Source: Cryptomeria japonica | Taxonomy: Eukaryota; Streptophyta; Pinopsida; Cupressales; Cupressaceae | DNA: 64,000 nt | Assembly: GCF_030272615.1 (NCBI RefSeq) | Contig: NC_081406.1 | Location: 164,281,521-164,345,520 of the forward strand | Direction: 5' to 3' | Shown here: positions 22,238-34,056 of the stretch, one piece after another | Position numbering within the stretch: position 1 is the stretch's first letter | Layout of the letters: each line of letters begins with the position of its first letter | The notes under the pieces: generated by a model | Told to the model about the DNA's origin: nothing | Seen by the model: only the letters and a program-made list of their open reading frames with translations | The model's database searches: none | Program-made: the position numbers and the translations under genes

Positions 22238-23034
22238 AAAGATAACATCTCCTATGCCTGAGTACAGTTCTGGTTAAGCTAAATACTAGAGGACTAAATC
22301 CTCTTACATAAACCCAACTTGATCACCAATGATCCACCAAATCCTCTGCTTGAATGATTATTACATTATTATCTCCTCACATATCCATACCCATTTCATA
22401 TATGATCTACAATGAGATCTTACATCATATATATACAAACCCTTGACCATAAACAATAAGGTCAGCCACTAGACAATAAAACAATTACATAATTACAAAA
22501 CATATCAGCCAGAGACCAAAAAAATAATATCCAACCCATAAGACATCTTGGAAACATAACAAGAAGTCCAATCAACACGTTACATTAAGTTGATCCATAA
22601 CCTAGATAAACCAGGACACAATTTAGGTCCACATATGCTAAAAAAATGATCCCAATTAACCAATTCTTGAACATGATGACCATTAGCATCCTAAATCTCT
22701 ACTAGAAGCTACACCAACACCACTTATGCATAACATCAAAGATCTTCAACAAAGCTTTGTCGGTGAAACCCTCACTGGAACAACAAACCAAGCTTGCCAG
22801 CATATAGGATAGCATCCAATCACCAAATCAAAACCAACTAATTGAACATGAATCTGAGTAGCATGAATAAGCCAATTCCATAACCCAAACATACCGAAGC
22901 ATACTAGATCATCATGATCTAACCAACCAAAAACCAAACAACCTACCGGGACCAGAAGGATAATGGTGAAGCAGTCAAAACATCTAGTGTTGACATCAAT
23001 GACAAAACAAATAAGTTCCTCCAAATGGCCAACA
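22238..23034 (-). repeat. truncated 3' LTR of element F
   Basis: On the minus strand it starts TGTTGGCCATTTGGAGG and runs to GGAGATGTTATCTTTATAG at the junction with E. The last about 400 bases of the LTR (U5 segment, C-run and CTGTCTAACA end) are missing; compare the complete copy at 27645-28847. Confidence 0.85.
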
Positions 23035-23045
23035 ATCTCCCCCTT
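23035..23045 (-). promoter_or_regulatory. polypurine tract of element F
   Basis: The minus strand reads AAGGGGGAGAT immediately before the LTR, the same as in E. Confidence 0.8.
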
Positions 23046-23299
23046 CTGCATTGATGGCAACACTAGATGTGAAAAATATCCAAGCGCCAAGAAATGCCAA
23101 ACAAATCTCCCACAAAATAATTTAGAAATGCAGTTCTGAAACACACTCCCCCTAATGTATATATCCCTTAAGTTTTTCACATTAATATCTCTCCCCCTTT
23201 GACATCAATGCCAAAGATCTGGCATAAATATCAAAGAAAAAACCAAAAACCACTAAATCATAAGGCTAACTACTCCCCCTGAGAAGTAGCATCCCCACA

Positions 23300-24120
23300 T
23301 CAATCCAAAATGAATAATATCTCTGATAATGCATACCGGATTGATGCAAAAAGAATCAACCAGTTCTTTGTTGGAGGGGTAGAAACCCCTAATCTGTCTC
23401 TGAGGTACTCAAATGATTCTTTAGGCAAAGGTTTAGTGAAGATATCTACAATCTTCTCTTTAGTTTTCACATAAAATAGTCCTACCTTATTTTCTTCCAC
23501 CTTCTCCTTCAAAAAGTTATACTTGATAGATATATGCTTTGTCTTAGAGTGAAATACCAGATTCTTTGATATGTCTGTAACAACGGAGTTATCACAGTGA
23601 GTAACTACCGGTCCAATACAATGCACTTTTATGTCCTTCAGCATTTTCTTCATCCATAGAAATTATGTATAGTTAGTAGCAACAACAACATACTCAGCTC
23701 CAGCAGTAGATAAAAAAGTACATGACTGTTCCTTGCTGATCCATGAAACCAACTTCTTTCCAAGAAAGAAATCTCCACCAAAAGTACTTTTACGGTCATG
23801 AACTTTTACGGTCATGAACATCACCTACCCAATCTACATCTATATATGCACATAAATTAAGTTCATCATCCTTAGGGTACCACAGACCATATTCAAATGT
23901 ACCTTGCAAGTATCTAAAAATTGTTTTCACCGCACTCTCATGATTTTCTCTAGGATCACTTTGATATCTTGATGAAATACAAACACCATTCATTATATTA
24001 GGCCTATTCAGAGTCAAATATTACAGACCTCCAATCATAGACTTGTGTCTTGTAGTATTTATCGATGCATATACATCTTTCCTTGTCAATTTATTACTTG
24101 TAACCATAGGAGTACTTACC
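23300..24120 (-). pseudogene. RNase H and C-terminus of element F
   Basis: Minus strand: PNIMNGVCISSRYQSDPREN, LNLCAYIDVDWVGDVHDRKS, then LGKKLVSWISKEQSC, TKHISIKYNFLKEKVEENK and FTKPLPKESFEYLRDRLGVS. A perfect 16-bp tandem duplication (23786-23801 and 23802-23817) falls just after the DRKS motif and shifts the frame. A stop separates the two open pieces at about 23654. Otherwise the protein is better preserved than in E. Confidence 0.85.
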
Positions 24121-24199
24121 AGTTTAGAGTCTTCCATACCAAATTTCTTCAACAATTCCCTAGCATACTTAGTTTGATAGATGAAAATACCTTTATTAG

Positions 24200-24964
24200 T
24201 CTGAGTAATCTACAAACCTAAGAAAAATTTCATTTCCCCAATCATAGATATTTCATATTCTTTCTCCATATTTTTAAAAAATTCCATAAACAGCTTATCT
24301 TCACCTCCAAAAATGATGTCATCAACAAAGACCTTAATAATCAATATATCATCATCAGTAACTTTATAATAAATATTACTGTCAGCATTACCTTTAGTGA
24401 AACCAAGCTTCAAAAGATATTTATCTAAGCTTGCATACTAAGCTCTAGGTGCCTATTTCAATCCATATAAGGCTTCCTTAACCTGCTTACCATGTTTTTA
24501 TCATCTGAAAGTGAAAAACCATCAAGTTTCTCAATATAAACTTCCTCATAAAGATCCTCATTCAGAAAGGCACACTTAGCATTCGTCTGATAAAACTTGT
24601 AGTTTTTATGTGCAACATAGGCAAGAAATAATCTTACAGTTTCAATCCTAGCTACCCGTGCAAAAGTTTCACCATAATCAATTTCTTCCTTCTGATAATA
24701 TCCTTTACAAACCAATGTAGCTTTATTACTTACAACTTGTCCATCTTCATTTAATTTGTTACTACAAACCCAACTATTTCCAATAACATTCTTATTTTTA
24801 GGCTGGGGAACTAAATTCCATGTGTTATTCTTCTCTATCTGATCTAATTGTTCTTCTATAACTTTCATCCAACATTCATATTTACATGCTTCAATTACTG
24901 ATACCAGTTCAACTTGAGAAATTAAACATACTTCATTAGATTCCAATCTCCTTCTTTTCATCAC
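24200..24964 (-). pseudogene. reverse transcriptase of element F
   Basis: A 168-codon stretch (24964-24458) reads WNLVPQPKNKNVIGNSWVCSNKL, EIDYGETFARVARIETVRLFLAYVAH, NAKCAFLNEDLYEEVYIE. After a break at 24458-24413 comes KLGFTKGNADSNIYYKVTDDDI with FVDDIIFGGED (about 24314-24328), keeping both catalytic Asp residues, then MIGEMKFFLGL. Stops interrupt the Trp/Gln-rich part between the two pieces. Confidence 0.85.
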
Positions 24965-25229
24965 TCCATTATTCTTATCCCTAATGATATGATCTTCTGA
25001 ATGATTTAGCCTTACATACCTAGGAGTCTTTTGATTCTCTGTTCCTCTTTCCTATGGTTCAGTTACTGTTGAATTTTTTGATACTTCTGGATTAATTGGT
25101 TCAACATTCTGTTCTGTTAAAGGTGTTACTGGTTCAATTATGATCATTTCTATTGCTAGTTCTTTCTCATAAACTCTGATTTGAATTCTATTCATCTCAT
25201 CCACCTTGACGTTAGCACTTTCCACAATT

Positions 25230-26135
25230 CTCTGCAATCTCTTGTTATAACATCTATATGCTTTCCTTTCATTAAAATAAACAATAAATATTCCTTAATC
25301 ACATCTAGGATCAAATTTTCCAATGATATCATCTCTCCTGATATAACATTTACTACCAAAGATTCTAAAATACTTAACTGTAGGTGTATTGCCAAACCAG
25401 AATTCAGAAGGTGTTGTATCGGTTTCTCCTTTGATATGTACTCTGTTGAATGTATAGACTGTTGTGCTGACCACTTCTCTCCAATAAATATGAGGTAGAT
25501 TAGTTTCTATCATAATGGTTCTAGCAACATCCAAGATAGTTCTGTTCTAACTTTCCACAACTCCATTCTATTGAGGTGTCCAGGGAGCAGAAAATTTTCT
25601 CTTTATGCCATGCTTCTCACAAAAGTTATTAAACTCATCGGATGTGAATTCTCCACCATGATCTAAACTTAAACATTTAATCTTCAATCTTGTCTCAGTC
25701 TCAACTTTAGCTTTAAAGATTTTAAACTTTTGAAAAGCCTCGGGTTTCTCCCTTAGAAAACTAACCCACATAATCATCAATGATTAGCATAAAATATTTA
25801 TCACCTTGAAAACTTTTAACTCTAGCAGGGCCACACAAATTAGTATGCATAAGATCAAGGACATCATTAGATTTGTCTTGTATACTCTTAAAAGAGGTTC
25901 TGACCTATTTTCCCATTTGACATTCCTTACATACTAGATTATAGGGCTTCACAATCTTAGGTATATCTCTAACTGCCTTAGTTGAACTGATCTTTACCAT
26001 GCAATCAAAATTCACATGACGTATCCTTTTATGCCATAGCCAACTATCATCAATTTTTGCAATCAAACATGTCTTCACACTGAAATTCAAATGAAATATA
26101 TTACCTTTTTTCTGAGTATCGATTGCAATCTCCAA
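25230..26135 (-). pseudogene. integrase of element F
   Basis: Minus strand: WLWHKRIRHVNFDCMVKI, CKECQMGK (zinc-binding region, about 26050-25905), FQGDKYFMLIIDDY-type core, MWVSFLREKPEAFQKFK, SLDHGGEFTSDEFNNFCEKHGI, the APWTPQ stretch, DVARTIMIETNLPHIYWREVVSTTVYTFNRVHIKG and KCYIRRDDIIGKFDPRCD. At least three frame changes and stops occur; the segment at 25568-25534 with the catalytic Glu is broken by stops. Confidence 0.8.
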
Positions 26136-26590
26136 TCCAGATATATTAATGATTTTGCTTTTCCATCCTTGAATTGTAATTGAAATCCCTTATCCACCAA
26201 TTGTCCTACACTCAAAAGGTTATGCCTTAAACCTTCAACATAATAAACATTATCAGTATTGTCCTTACCATCCAATGATATAGTTCCTTTTCCTTTGATC
26301 ATACATGCTTTGTCATTTCCAAATCTATCCAGACCGCCATAAAATTCTTGCAAAGATAGAAACTTCCTTTTATCTCTAGTCATATGATGTGAACATCCAC
26401 TATCAATTACCCATTCATCCTTATCTTCAATTTTAGCAGCAAGTGCCTTCTCTTCAGGTACATTCTATTCTAGTGTCAGAACATCTTCATTGATAGCTAG
26501 GAACACCCATTCCTTTCCATTGCCGGAACCACTAGCAGAGTCTTGTGCAAGTTCATCATCACAATCAGTCACACCTTCCTCATTCGCTAT
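26087..26590 (-). pseudogene. protease region of element F
   Basis: Minus strand: DEWVIDSGCSHHMTRDKRKF (about 26425-26365), with the Asp-Ser-Gly and the family Cys-Ser-His-His motif intact, then RFGNDKACMIKGKGTISLDGK and YVEGLRHNLLSVGQLVDKG. A stop cuts the acidic linker near 26465 and a frameshift occurs near 26155. Confidence 0.8.
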
Positions 26591-26649
26591 GTAGAATTAT
26601 TTATCTTTGTGTTTCCTGTACTTATACTTGTTTTGATATTCAGTGTTAG

Positions 26650-27588
26650 GCTTAAAATATTTTCTAGTTCTCTCTTCAAACTTGAATTCCTTTCAGGACA
26701 TCTAGATGCAAAATGACCTATCTTATTACATGCAAAACATTTAAAAGGTGATTTTCCTCCATACTTACTTCCTACCAGTCCTTTAGGTACTCTTCTATCA
26801 AATAGGGCTTCAAGTTTCTCAAATTATTCATCTTCTCTCTTCATATCATCCAATTCCTTTGCATACAAAGGTTTCAAATCTTGCTTGCTAGTTGATGATG
26901 TAGATGCATGAAAAGAAGGTTCAGACTTCACAGCTCCAAAAGGTCCAAATTCTTCAAGCTCAAAAGCAGATAATTTCCCAACCAAGGTATCTCTATTGAT
27001 AGAAGTATTAGTTATTGTTCTCAATTTATTAATTGTAGTGGCCTTCATCTTATAAGCCTATGGCAAATCTCTCAAAACTTTAGAAACTATTTCATCTTCA
27101 CTCAAAGATCCACCACAATATTGAATTCCCATAACAATTTCATTTACCCTTTACATGAATGCAGTAATCCTTTCATCTTCTTCCATCTTCAATTTTTCAT
27201 ATCTCACCTGGTAACCATCAAGTTTAGCAATCTTAACAGTAGGGTCACCTTCATTTAGAGTCTCCAACTTGTCCCATATAGCCTTTGTTGTTGATTTGTC
27301 AATTAATCCCATTATTTCTTGATCAGAAAGTACACACAAGAGGGCTTCTCTAGCTCTACAATCATTCTCAATCTCCTTATCCAAGTTTGCCAAAGGAGGA
27401 TTTATAGATGCTAGATTATAAGGTGTAATACCATTCTTTGTGATTTCTAAATTTCCTTATTAAGACATCTCAGATGAGTCTCCATTCGAATCTTCCATAC
27501 TCTGTAATTTGTTCCATCAGGGCTAGGAATTTCTCTCTGAAAGATAGCAATAGATAAACTAGATGAACTTGAACTGTTAGTCACCATA
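26650..27588 (-). pseudogene. gag of element F
   Basis: It starts ATGGTGACTAAC on the minus strand at 27588, with a serine-rich start, REIPSPDGTNYRVWKIRMETHLRC, then DKEIENDCRAREALLCVLSDQEIMGL, ETLNEGDPTVKIAKLDG and ERITAFM. A zinc knuckle of the CFACNKIGHF type lies near 26745-26700. Frameshifts occur near 27440 and 27400, and stops near 27150 and 27060. Same architecture as the gag of E. Confidence 0.8.
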
Positions 27589-27630
27589 TGATATTCCTCA
27601 AGTGGTTAAGATTCTGTATTGAGGACCAGA

Positions 27631-27644
27631 GCTCTAATACCAAT
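27631..27644 (-). promoter_or_regulatory. primer-binding site of element F
   Basis: The minus strand reads ATTGGTATTAGAGC straight after the 5' LTR end, an initiator-methionine tRNA complement with one C-to-T change. Confidence 0.85.
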
Positions 27645-28847
27645 TATTAGACAGTTCAAATAACTGGAAGACAATTGAGAGGGGGGGGGGTGAATTAGTT
27701 GTCATCAAATTACCAAAACCTTAAGCAATTAAAAATTTAATAACAGAACCCATAAGATCAATACCAGAATGCATTAGTAGATAAACCAATTAAGCATAAA
27801 TAACAATTAGAGAATAAATACCATCCACATGACACCAATATTTGTATGTGCAATTATTGATAAAAGGAAAAACCATGGTGGGAAGCCTACCCACAGTCAG
27901 ATAATACTTTTGTAGTAAGTATGTGATTACAGTTGAGGGGCCTACACTTTCGGGAAGGCCAATAGCATAGAGCACATTCCTCATCACAAAAGGAGTCTCA
28001 TTGACTACATAGAAATCTAGACTACAATCCAGAAGAGAGAATGAATTGCAAAGATAACATTTCCTATTCCTGAGTATAGTTCTAGTTAAGCTCAATACTA
28101 GAGGACTAAATGCTCTTACACAAAACCAACTCGATCACCAATGATCCACCAAATCCTCTGCCTGAATGATTATTACATTATTCGCTCCTCACATATCCAT
28201 ATCCCTTTCATATATGATCTACAATGAGATCTTACATCATATATACAAACCCTCGACCATAAAAAATAAGGTCAACCACTAGACAATAAAACAATTACAT
28301 AATTATAAAACATGTTGGCCAAAGACAAAATAAATAATATCCAACCCATAAGACATCCCAAAAACACATCGAGAAGTCCAATCAACACGTTACATTAAGC
28401 CAGTCCATAACCTAGATAAATCGGGACCCAATTTAGGTCCACACATGCTAAAGAAATGATCCCAATTAAACAAGTCTCTAACATTATCATCATCAGCATC
28501 CCAAATCTCTACTAGAAACTGCACCAACACCACTTATGCATAACATCAAACATCTTCAACAAATCTCTGTTGGTGAAACCCTCATCGGAATAACAAACCA
28601 AGCTTGCCAGCATATAGGATAGCATCCGATCACCAAATCAAAAACAACTGACTGAATATGAATCTAAGTAGCATGAATAAGACAATTTCATAACCCAAAC
28701 ATACCAGAGCATACCAGATCATCATGATCTAACCAAACAACCTACTGGGACCAAAAGGAAACTGGTAAAGCAGTGAAAACAACTAGTGTTGACATCAATG
28801 ACAAAACATCAATGCAACACATAATCAATTCCTCTAAATGGCCAACA
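27645..28847 (-). repeat. 5' LTR of element F
   Basis: On the minus strand it starts TGTTGGCCATTTAGAGG and ends CTGTCTAATA (the usual ACA changed to ATA). A run of nine G at about 27680-27688 is the reverse of the family C-run. The length is 1203 bp. Confidence 0.9.
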
Positions 28848-29036
28848 TCAACTTCCAACAAGAAGCCATAGGAATTTCAATGAAAATATATCCATCAAAT
28901 AACCCGGCAAAATTTTAGTGACAAAAATATTTTTGCTATTTTGTCGGATCTGCGATATTAATATGTCAGAATTACGACGATAGTTCATTGGAAAACAACC
29001 CCAAATGTGTTAGTGTATCTATCGATGGTTGCATCT
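28848..29036. other. unassigned spacer between elements F and G
   Basis: No coding frame. It may be the outer part of the LTR of G, whose 5' limit is uncertain because the second LTR of G lies outside the window. Confidence 0.35.
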
Positions 29037-29888
29037 TGTTGGGAAAATGGTGTCTAAACCTTTCATTTATATGAGGTTACTATTTATAGTAAGTTATTAT
29101 TTGAGCACCCAAAGCATTTGGTTGGCTAGATAATAATTCCGGTAAAGTTACGTTGCAAGATCACAACTAATTTTGAAGATAGTAATTTTTTTCATTCTGG
29201 AGGGGTCCAATGAAAGGTTTGAATTTTATTTTTAGGACTTTAGAGGCCCCTAAATGCCCTAAAAAGTGGGCATAAATGATGTAGCAATTTGCAAGGCAAT
29301 AGAGCACTTCATGATCTTTTTGACGCTTCAAACGGTTCGCCAATAGGACACACGGTTCTCAAGTTATGGCCTCTAGAAGTTTGTACTCCTGAAATAAGAA
29401 ATATAAAATACATCGAACACATAAATGAGTTGTAAAAAGGGAGGGGCATGTAATAAGGAATCTAGAAGGGAGATAAGGTTGGCTACACCTTATTGGGTCG
29501 TTTTAGCCCATAGTTTTGTAATACCATTTGACGGTTTCTTGTATTGTATCTCCTATATATGAGGTGTGTGAGATAGAGGTTGTGTGTAAGAGTTTTATAG
29601 CTATTGACTTATCTCTGAATCTCTAATTAGTGGTACTCTTCCAAAGAGCTTTCTCTACAACTATATTGTAATCTGTTTTGATTGTGAAATAATATATTGG
29701 GTGGGTTTTGAAGTGTGGGTTTTTTCTCCCAAGAGGATTTTCCCCACGTAAATCACTATGTTATGGTTTGAATGTTATTATATCTATTTCTATTTTTTGT
29801 AACTATTGTGATGATCTGTAAAAAAAATTGTATTACCCTCCTCTCAAGGTTAGTGTAGGAAGTTGTTCTGCTACTTAACTTCCTTACA
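29037..29888 (+). repeat. 5' LTR of element G
   Basis: The 3' end TTCCTTACA (29888) is fixed by the following primer-binding site. A TATA box lies in CCTATATATGAGG (about 29551-29558). The U5 segment (GGGTTTTTTCTCCC, GGATTTTCCCCACGTAAAT, about 29716-29753) and a decayed C-run (ACCCTCCTCTC, 29835) match other copia LTRs here. The 5' limit is uncertain. Confidence 0.65.
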
Positions 29889-29902
29889 AGTGGTATCAGT
29901 GC
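29889..29902 (+). promoter_or_regulatory. primer-binding site of element G
   Basis: AGTGGTATCAGTGC matches the initiator-methionine tRNA complement with one change, at the LTR end. Confidence 0.85.
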
Positions 29903-29907
29903 TTGAT

Positions 29908-30736
29908 TGTTCGTATTTTGGTTATGTTGATATGGTTTTGTCATTGATGTCAACACCTATTAACACTTATCAACTTTGGCATTTGGAGATTTGACAATAT
30001 TCACTGGCAAGCAAGTGATTTATGCAAAGTCACCAGTATCTGATTCACTGGTAGGATATATTGTTCACCGGCACTTGGAATGACATGGAAAACACTTGGT
30101 TATGTCTAAGACATCATTTGGACACTTTGTCTTGGAGATTTGTTTGTTGGTATATTCGAGTTTGCATATTTGTTGTTACCGACAAATAGGTCCAGGATAA
30201 GCACCGATAGGCTTATCTATTCCAGATCAGCTCAACACACTATGGAGATGATTTATTATTGTTGTAAATGCATTAAGCTGACATGTTGAATAAGATATTG
30301 CATCGGTGATTGATTTACTTGTAAATTATTTTTATTGTAATATCTTTTAGAGTTGACCTACAAAAATTGGTCTTAGGTTATGGTATAAAAGTAAAATCTT
30401 ATTTGTAAGTTCAAATGCGAATGTGAAGGAAGGAATAATTCGATATATGTGAGAATAAGCAGAGCTATACACGCAGACATCATTTGAAGGTTGAAGGAAG
30501 GTTTTGTAATGGCATATCAGAACTACACCGGTACTAAATCCAACATAGAAAGATGCTATTTTGAGCAGTACATCCTTATTGGATTTAACCATCCAATTAT
30601 AGTTAGTGTGACTCTTATTTTGTGATTGAGCAGTGAGCTCTAGGCACTTGGCCTTTCAACATGTCCAGACCCTATTTATATACACATACTATCTGCAGTA
30701 GTATCATCTGATTGTGGTTGTCTCCAGGACCTAACA
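29908..30736 (+). repeat. solo LTR of family A with perfect target duplication
   Basis: It starts TGTTCGTATTTTGG and ends CTCCAGGACCTAACA, 829 bp, flanked by TTGAT at 29903-29907 and 30737-30741. A TATA box TATAAAAG lies at 30384-30391. No internal sequence is present, so the element was reduced by LTR-LTR recombination. The copy at 1-925 is longer near its 3' end, mostly because it retains the U5 segment and C-run, which are deleted here just before TCTCCAGGACC. Confidence 0.95.
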
Positions 30737-30846
30737 TTGATCACCTTTGGTTTCAGTTGTGGGTTGTTGGGTTTTTTGAACTAATCCAGATTTGAGTGGG
30801 ACCTTTTGCAGAAGACACTTTTTGATCTTATTGCAGGAATTTTTAG

Positions 30847-31620
30847 ATGGCAAGATCGTCAGGGAAAATGGAGGTGGAGAAATTTAATGGAACAAATTTT
30901 GAGATGTGGAAGCTGAAGATGGAAGATATGCTAATAGAATGAGATCTGTGGGATGTTGATGCGAGTGTCCAAAGGCCCTTAGATCCTACTTCGCTAACTT
31001 AGTATGATGTTATGGACCAAAAAGAAAAGGGTCTAATCAGACTGTGCTTGGAAGACTCTGTTATGATCAATGGCCACGAATAAAACACTGCAAAGAAGTT
31101 ATGGACTAAGCTTGGTGAAATATATCAAGCAAAATCTTTATTAAATCAGATTTTCTTGAGAAATAAATTGGATTCCTTGAAGATGGAAGAGGGTGGACAA
31201 GTTGTAGAACACCTAGAAGCATTCAATATGTTGGTGGCTCAATTAGTATTTGTCGGTGTTAAGATGAAAAAAGATGAGAAATGCTAGATCTTGCTTTGTT
31301 CCTTATTTGATTTGTGTGATTCTCTTGTTATGGCTATTGGTAGTAATTTTGTTGTTTAGAAGTCTGAAGATGTGATGGGTGCCCTACTTGGTGAAGAGAT
31401 TCAAAGGAAGGTATCCCACAGTTTGAAGGAATCCCTAACCGTTCATGGAAGACCTAAGGAGAAAGGCAAGAAGAATGAGAAGCATGATAAGTCAAAATTG
31501 AGAGGGAGATCGAAATATCCTGGAAAGTCCAAAGTCATTTGCTGAAATTGTAGTAAACCAGGTCAAATCTGTAAGGACTACAAAGAAAAAAAGAAAAAGA
31601 AAAAGAAGAAGATTGATTTC
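30847..31620 (+). pseudogene. gag of element G
   Basis: ATG at 30847 begins MARSSGKMEVEKFNGTNFEM then WKLKMEDML, the standard copia gag start. LEDSVMI and AKKLWTKLGEIYQAKSL follow, then LNQIFLRNKLDSLKMEEG and EHLEAFNMLVAQL. A lysine-rich stretch leads to the zinc knuckle, which is decayed: a stop and NCSKPGQICKDY stand where CWNCGKPGHIRRDC-type residues are expected, losing the zinc-binding His and last Cys. About five in-frame stops occur in an otherwise continuous frame. Confidence 0.85.
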
Positions 31621-31960
31621 GATTTTGAGTTCGAGAAGGAAGATGGTGATGCATTTATTGCAACTTTGGTCACTCTTGCAAGTAATGATGCCTAGTTAAT
31701 TGACTCATGTGCATCTTTTCATATGACTGCCAATAGAGATTGGTTTTCTAACTATGAAGAATTTAATAGAGGTAAGGTGTACTTGGGTGATGATTCACAT
31801 TTAGACATTGCTGGTTGAGGTAAAGTTAGAATCAGGTTTTCTGATGGTAGAATAAAAAGGATCAATGGTGTGCTGCATATCCTTGGTTTAAAATGAAATT
31901 AATCTATTATCTATAAGAAAACTGATATATGCAGGTGTGTAGGTAGTCTTTTCTGAAGCA
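31621..31960 (+). pseudogene. protease of element G
   Basis: Acidic linker FDFEFEKEDGDAF, then LIDSCASFHMTANRDWF (about 31695-31745). The catalytic Asp-Ser-Gly has become Asp-Ser-Cys (31701-31709). VYLGDDSHLDIAG, GKVRIRFSDGRIKRINGVLHI follow. Stops replace Trp at 31693-31695 and another residue near 31816. A short gap with frame change precedes the integrase. Confidence 0.8.
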
Positions 31961-31969
31961 GGATGTAAG

Positions 31970-32958
31970 ATGATTAAGGGTGCTATGGTAATTGCTAGAG
32001 TTGTCAGGTTTGACATTTTGTATAAGCTTGATGCATACACTGTTGAGTGTAATAGCACTTCTATTAAAAGTAAATCTGTGGAAGATTTGAGGGTTTCACC
32101 TTCAGCAAATGGAAATGGCTTTTGGATACCTAAGGGTGATCTTTCTTCTAAAGAAAAGTTACCTGCAAAGAAGACTATGTTATCGCACCAAAGGCTTGGC
32201 CACATTGGAGAAAAGGGTCTAAGGACCTTGAAAAATAAAAACCTTGTTGAAGGTTTGAATGATTGTAATCTTGACTTTGATTTTTATGAGTATTGCATTT
32301 ATGGAAAATAAAACTGCGTTCAGTTTTAATCAAGTTCTCATAAAACTTGTGGTGTTTTGATCTTATCCATTCTAATGTGTTTGGGCCTGTAGATGTTCCT
32401 TCGATTGGAAAATTTACATATTATGTTTCATTTATTGATAACTTTTGTAGAAGAATATGGGTATATTTTCTAAAGAGTTAATCTGAAGTTATTAGTCAAT
32501 TTAAAGAATATAAAGAAATGGTTGAGTTGCAGATCGGAAAGAAAATTAAAAGTTTGAAGACTGATAATGGTGGTGAATTTTTCTCTAATGATTTTGATAG
32601 ATTTTGTAAAGATTGTGGTATTAACAGAAAAAAGACAACTCTGTATTCTCCACAACAGAATGGAGTTGCAAAAAGAATGAACAAAACACTAATGGAGAAG
32701 GCTAGGAGTATGCTAAGTGGTCTAGAACAAAAATTTTGGACTGAAGTTGTTTCCACTGCTTGCTACTTGATTAACAGGTCTCCCACATCAACTCTTGTTG
32801 ATAAAACACCTATGGAAGCATGGTCAAGTCACAAGCCTTCATTGAGACATCTTAGAGTTTTTGGTTGTGAGGAATATGCACATGTGCCAAAGAAGAAGTA
32901 GACAAAGTTGGAGAACAAGGCTGTGAAATGTATCTTCATCGGGTATAGTTATGGTGTG
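31970..32958 (+). pseudogene. pre-integrase and integrase of element G, cut by H
   Basis: The pre-integrase reads LYKLDAYTVECN and LSHQRLGHIGEKGLRTLKNKNLV (zinc-binding start, about 32180-32250). A core region in other frames lies near 32330-32510. The well-kept core reads KIKSLKTDNGGEFFSNDFDRFCKDCGI (second Asp, about 32563), then SPQQNGVAKRMNKTLMEKARSML, where the catalytic Glu is Lys, and LRHLRVFGCEEYAHVPKK. After a stop it runs to KAVKCIFIGYSYGV and is cut at 32958 by LTR H. Confidence 0.85.
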
Positions 32959-34056
32959 TGTTGACACCTAAAAATATTTCATCAATCTTACACTAATTAT
33001 TCGTCTATTTAATTAAGTAATTCTTTAATTATTTAATTAAACTAACCTATTCTTCTAATCAATTCAAATCATTATTAATTGTCCAAACTTCTGCATCATT
33101 ATAATTAGTTAACCCTATCTCAATTATTAATTAAATATCAATTATTTAATTAATTGCGATATTTTCCTTAGTTAAATAATCTTTATTATTTGATTAATTC
33201 AATTTCCTAAGTTTAAATAATTTCATATTATTTAAATTAACTAATTAAATTCCCCCAAATCCCCAAATTATAATTCCAATTAATTCCATCTAATTTCATT
33301 CCAGTTCTCCCAAATTCGAATTTCCCCTAATTTCATTTCCTCCAAATTCACATTTCACCAAATCTGAATTTCAATTAATTTCATGTGCATTTCAGCATTC
33401 AAATGACCACATTCAAATCCAAATTGAAAATGAGAATTCAATTTCAAAATCCTACAACACATGCTAAAATCAAAACTGATTGATCAAATCAGTTAACTCA
33501 TCAATCATCCTTTTTAACTCTCAATCACCTTTTTTTGACTAATCCATCTAATCAGTCATCCCCCTAATCAATCCAATCAACTAGCTAGTCAATTCAGTCT
33601 ACTAATCAATCAACTGAGTTTCCTAGCGAATCTATTTAGTTCACTCTCCAATCTATTTTGTTAACAAATCAATCAACTCTATTAACTGATCAATCTAAAT
33701 CAATTATTTATCAATCAACACTTCAGTTCTATTTCTCACCCCCTTTGTGTTGAAAATCTATAAATTCAACCTCATTTTCTCAATTCAAGCTAGAATCATA
33801 GTCTTCAAAATTGTTGTCCATCTGATGCAGTAAATAAAGTGCAATACTTGAGAGCCATCTACACCAACAACAATGGAGAAGAGAAATGCAAGCCTTGCTA
33901 TGTCAATTGAGGGAGTTTTAGATAGATCTTTCTTTCATTTTAATTGATTTTGCATCATTCCATTGTAATTTTGGAGTAATATTAATTAGATTAGAGTTGT
34001 GATTCTCTCTTTGATACCTGATTATGCTATTTACACTTATTTTACCCCTGAATACA
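32959..34056 (+). repeat. 5' LTR of gypsy element H
   Basis: It starts TGTTGACACCTAAAAAT, the start type of Tat-like gypsy LTRs (compare C and J on the minus strand), and ends CCTGAATACA. A TATA box TATAAAT is near 33768. Very AT-rich, with many ATTAATTAAAT words. The five bases before it are GTGTG; a matching right duplication is not in the window. 1098 bp. It interrupts the integrase of G. Confidence 0.75.

Larger units (their letters stand above)
22238..28847 (-). mobile_element. element F: minus-strand copia retrotransposon, 3' LTR truncated
   Basis: On the minus strand the order is 5' LTR (28847-27645), primer-binding site, gag, protease, integrase, RT, RNase H, polypurine tract and a 3' LTR. 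The 3' LTR is cut after about 800 bases at 22238, where element E ends. Same family as D and E in opposite orientation. The right flank is TCAAC (28848-28852); no matching left flank exists because of the truncation. Confidence 0.9.
29037..32958 (+). mobile_element. element G: copia retrotransposon, gag to integrase, interrupted twice
   Basis: A 5' LTR, primer-binding site, gag, zinc knuckle, protease and integrase occur in copia order. A solo LTR (29908-30736) is inserted 5 bases after the primer-binding site, and the integrase is cut at 32958 by gypsy LTR H. The RT, RNase H and 3' LTR of G do not reappear in the window. The LTR start at 29037 is a guess from its TGTTGGG. Confidence 0.8.
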
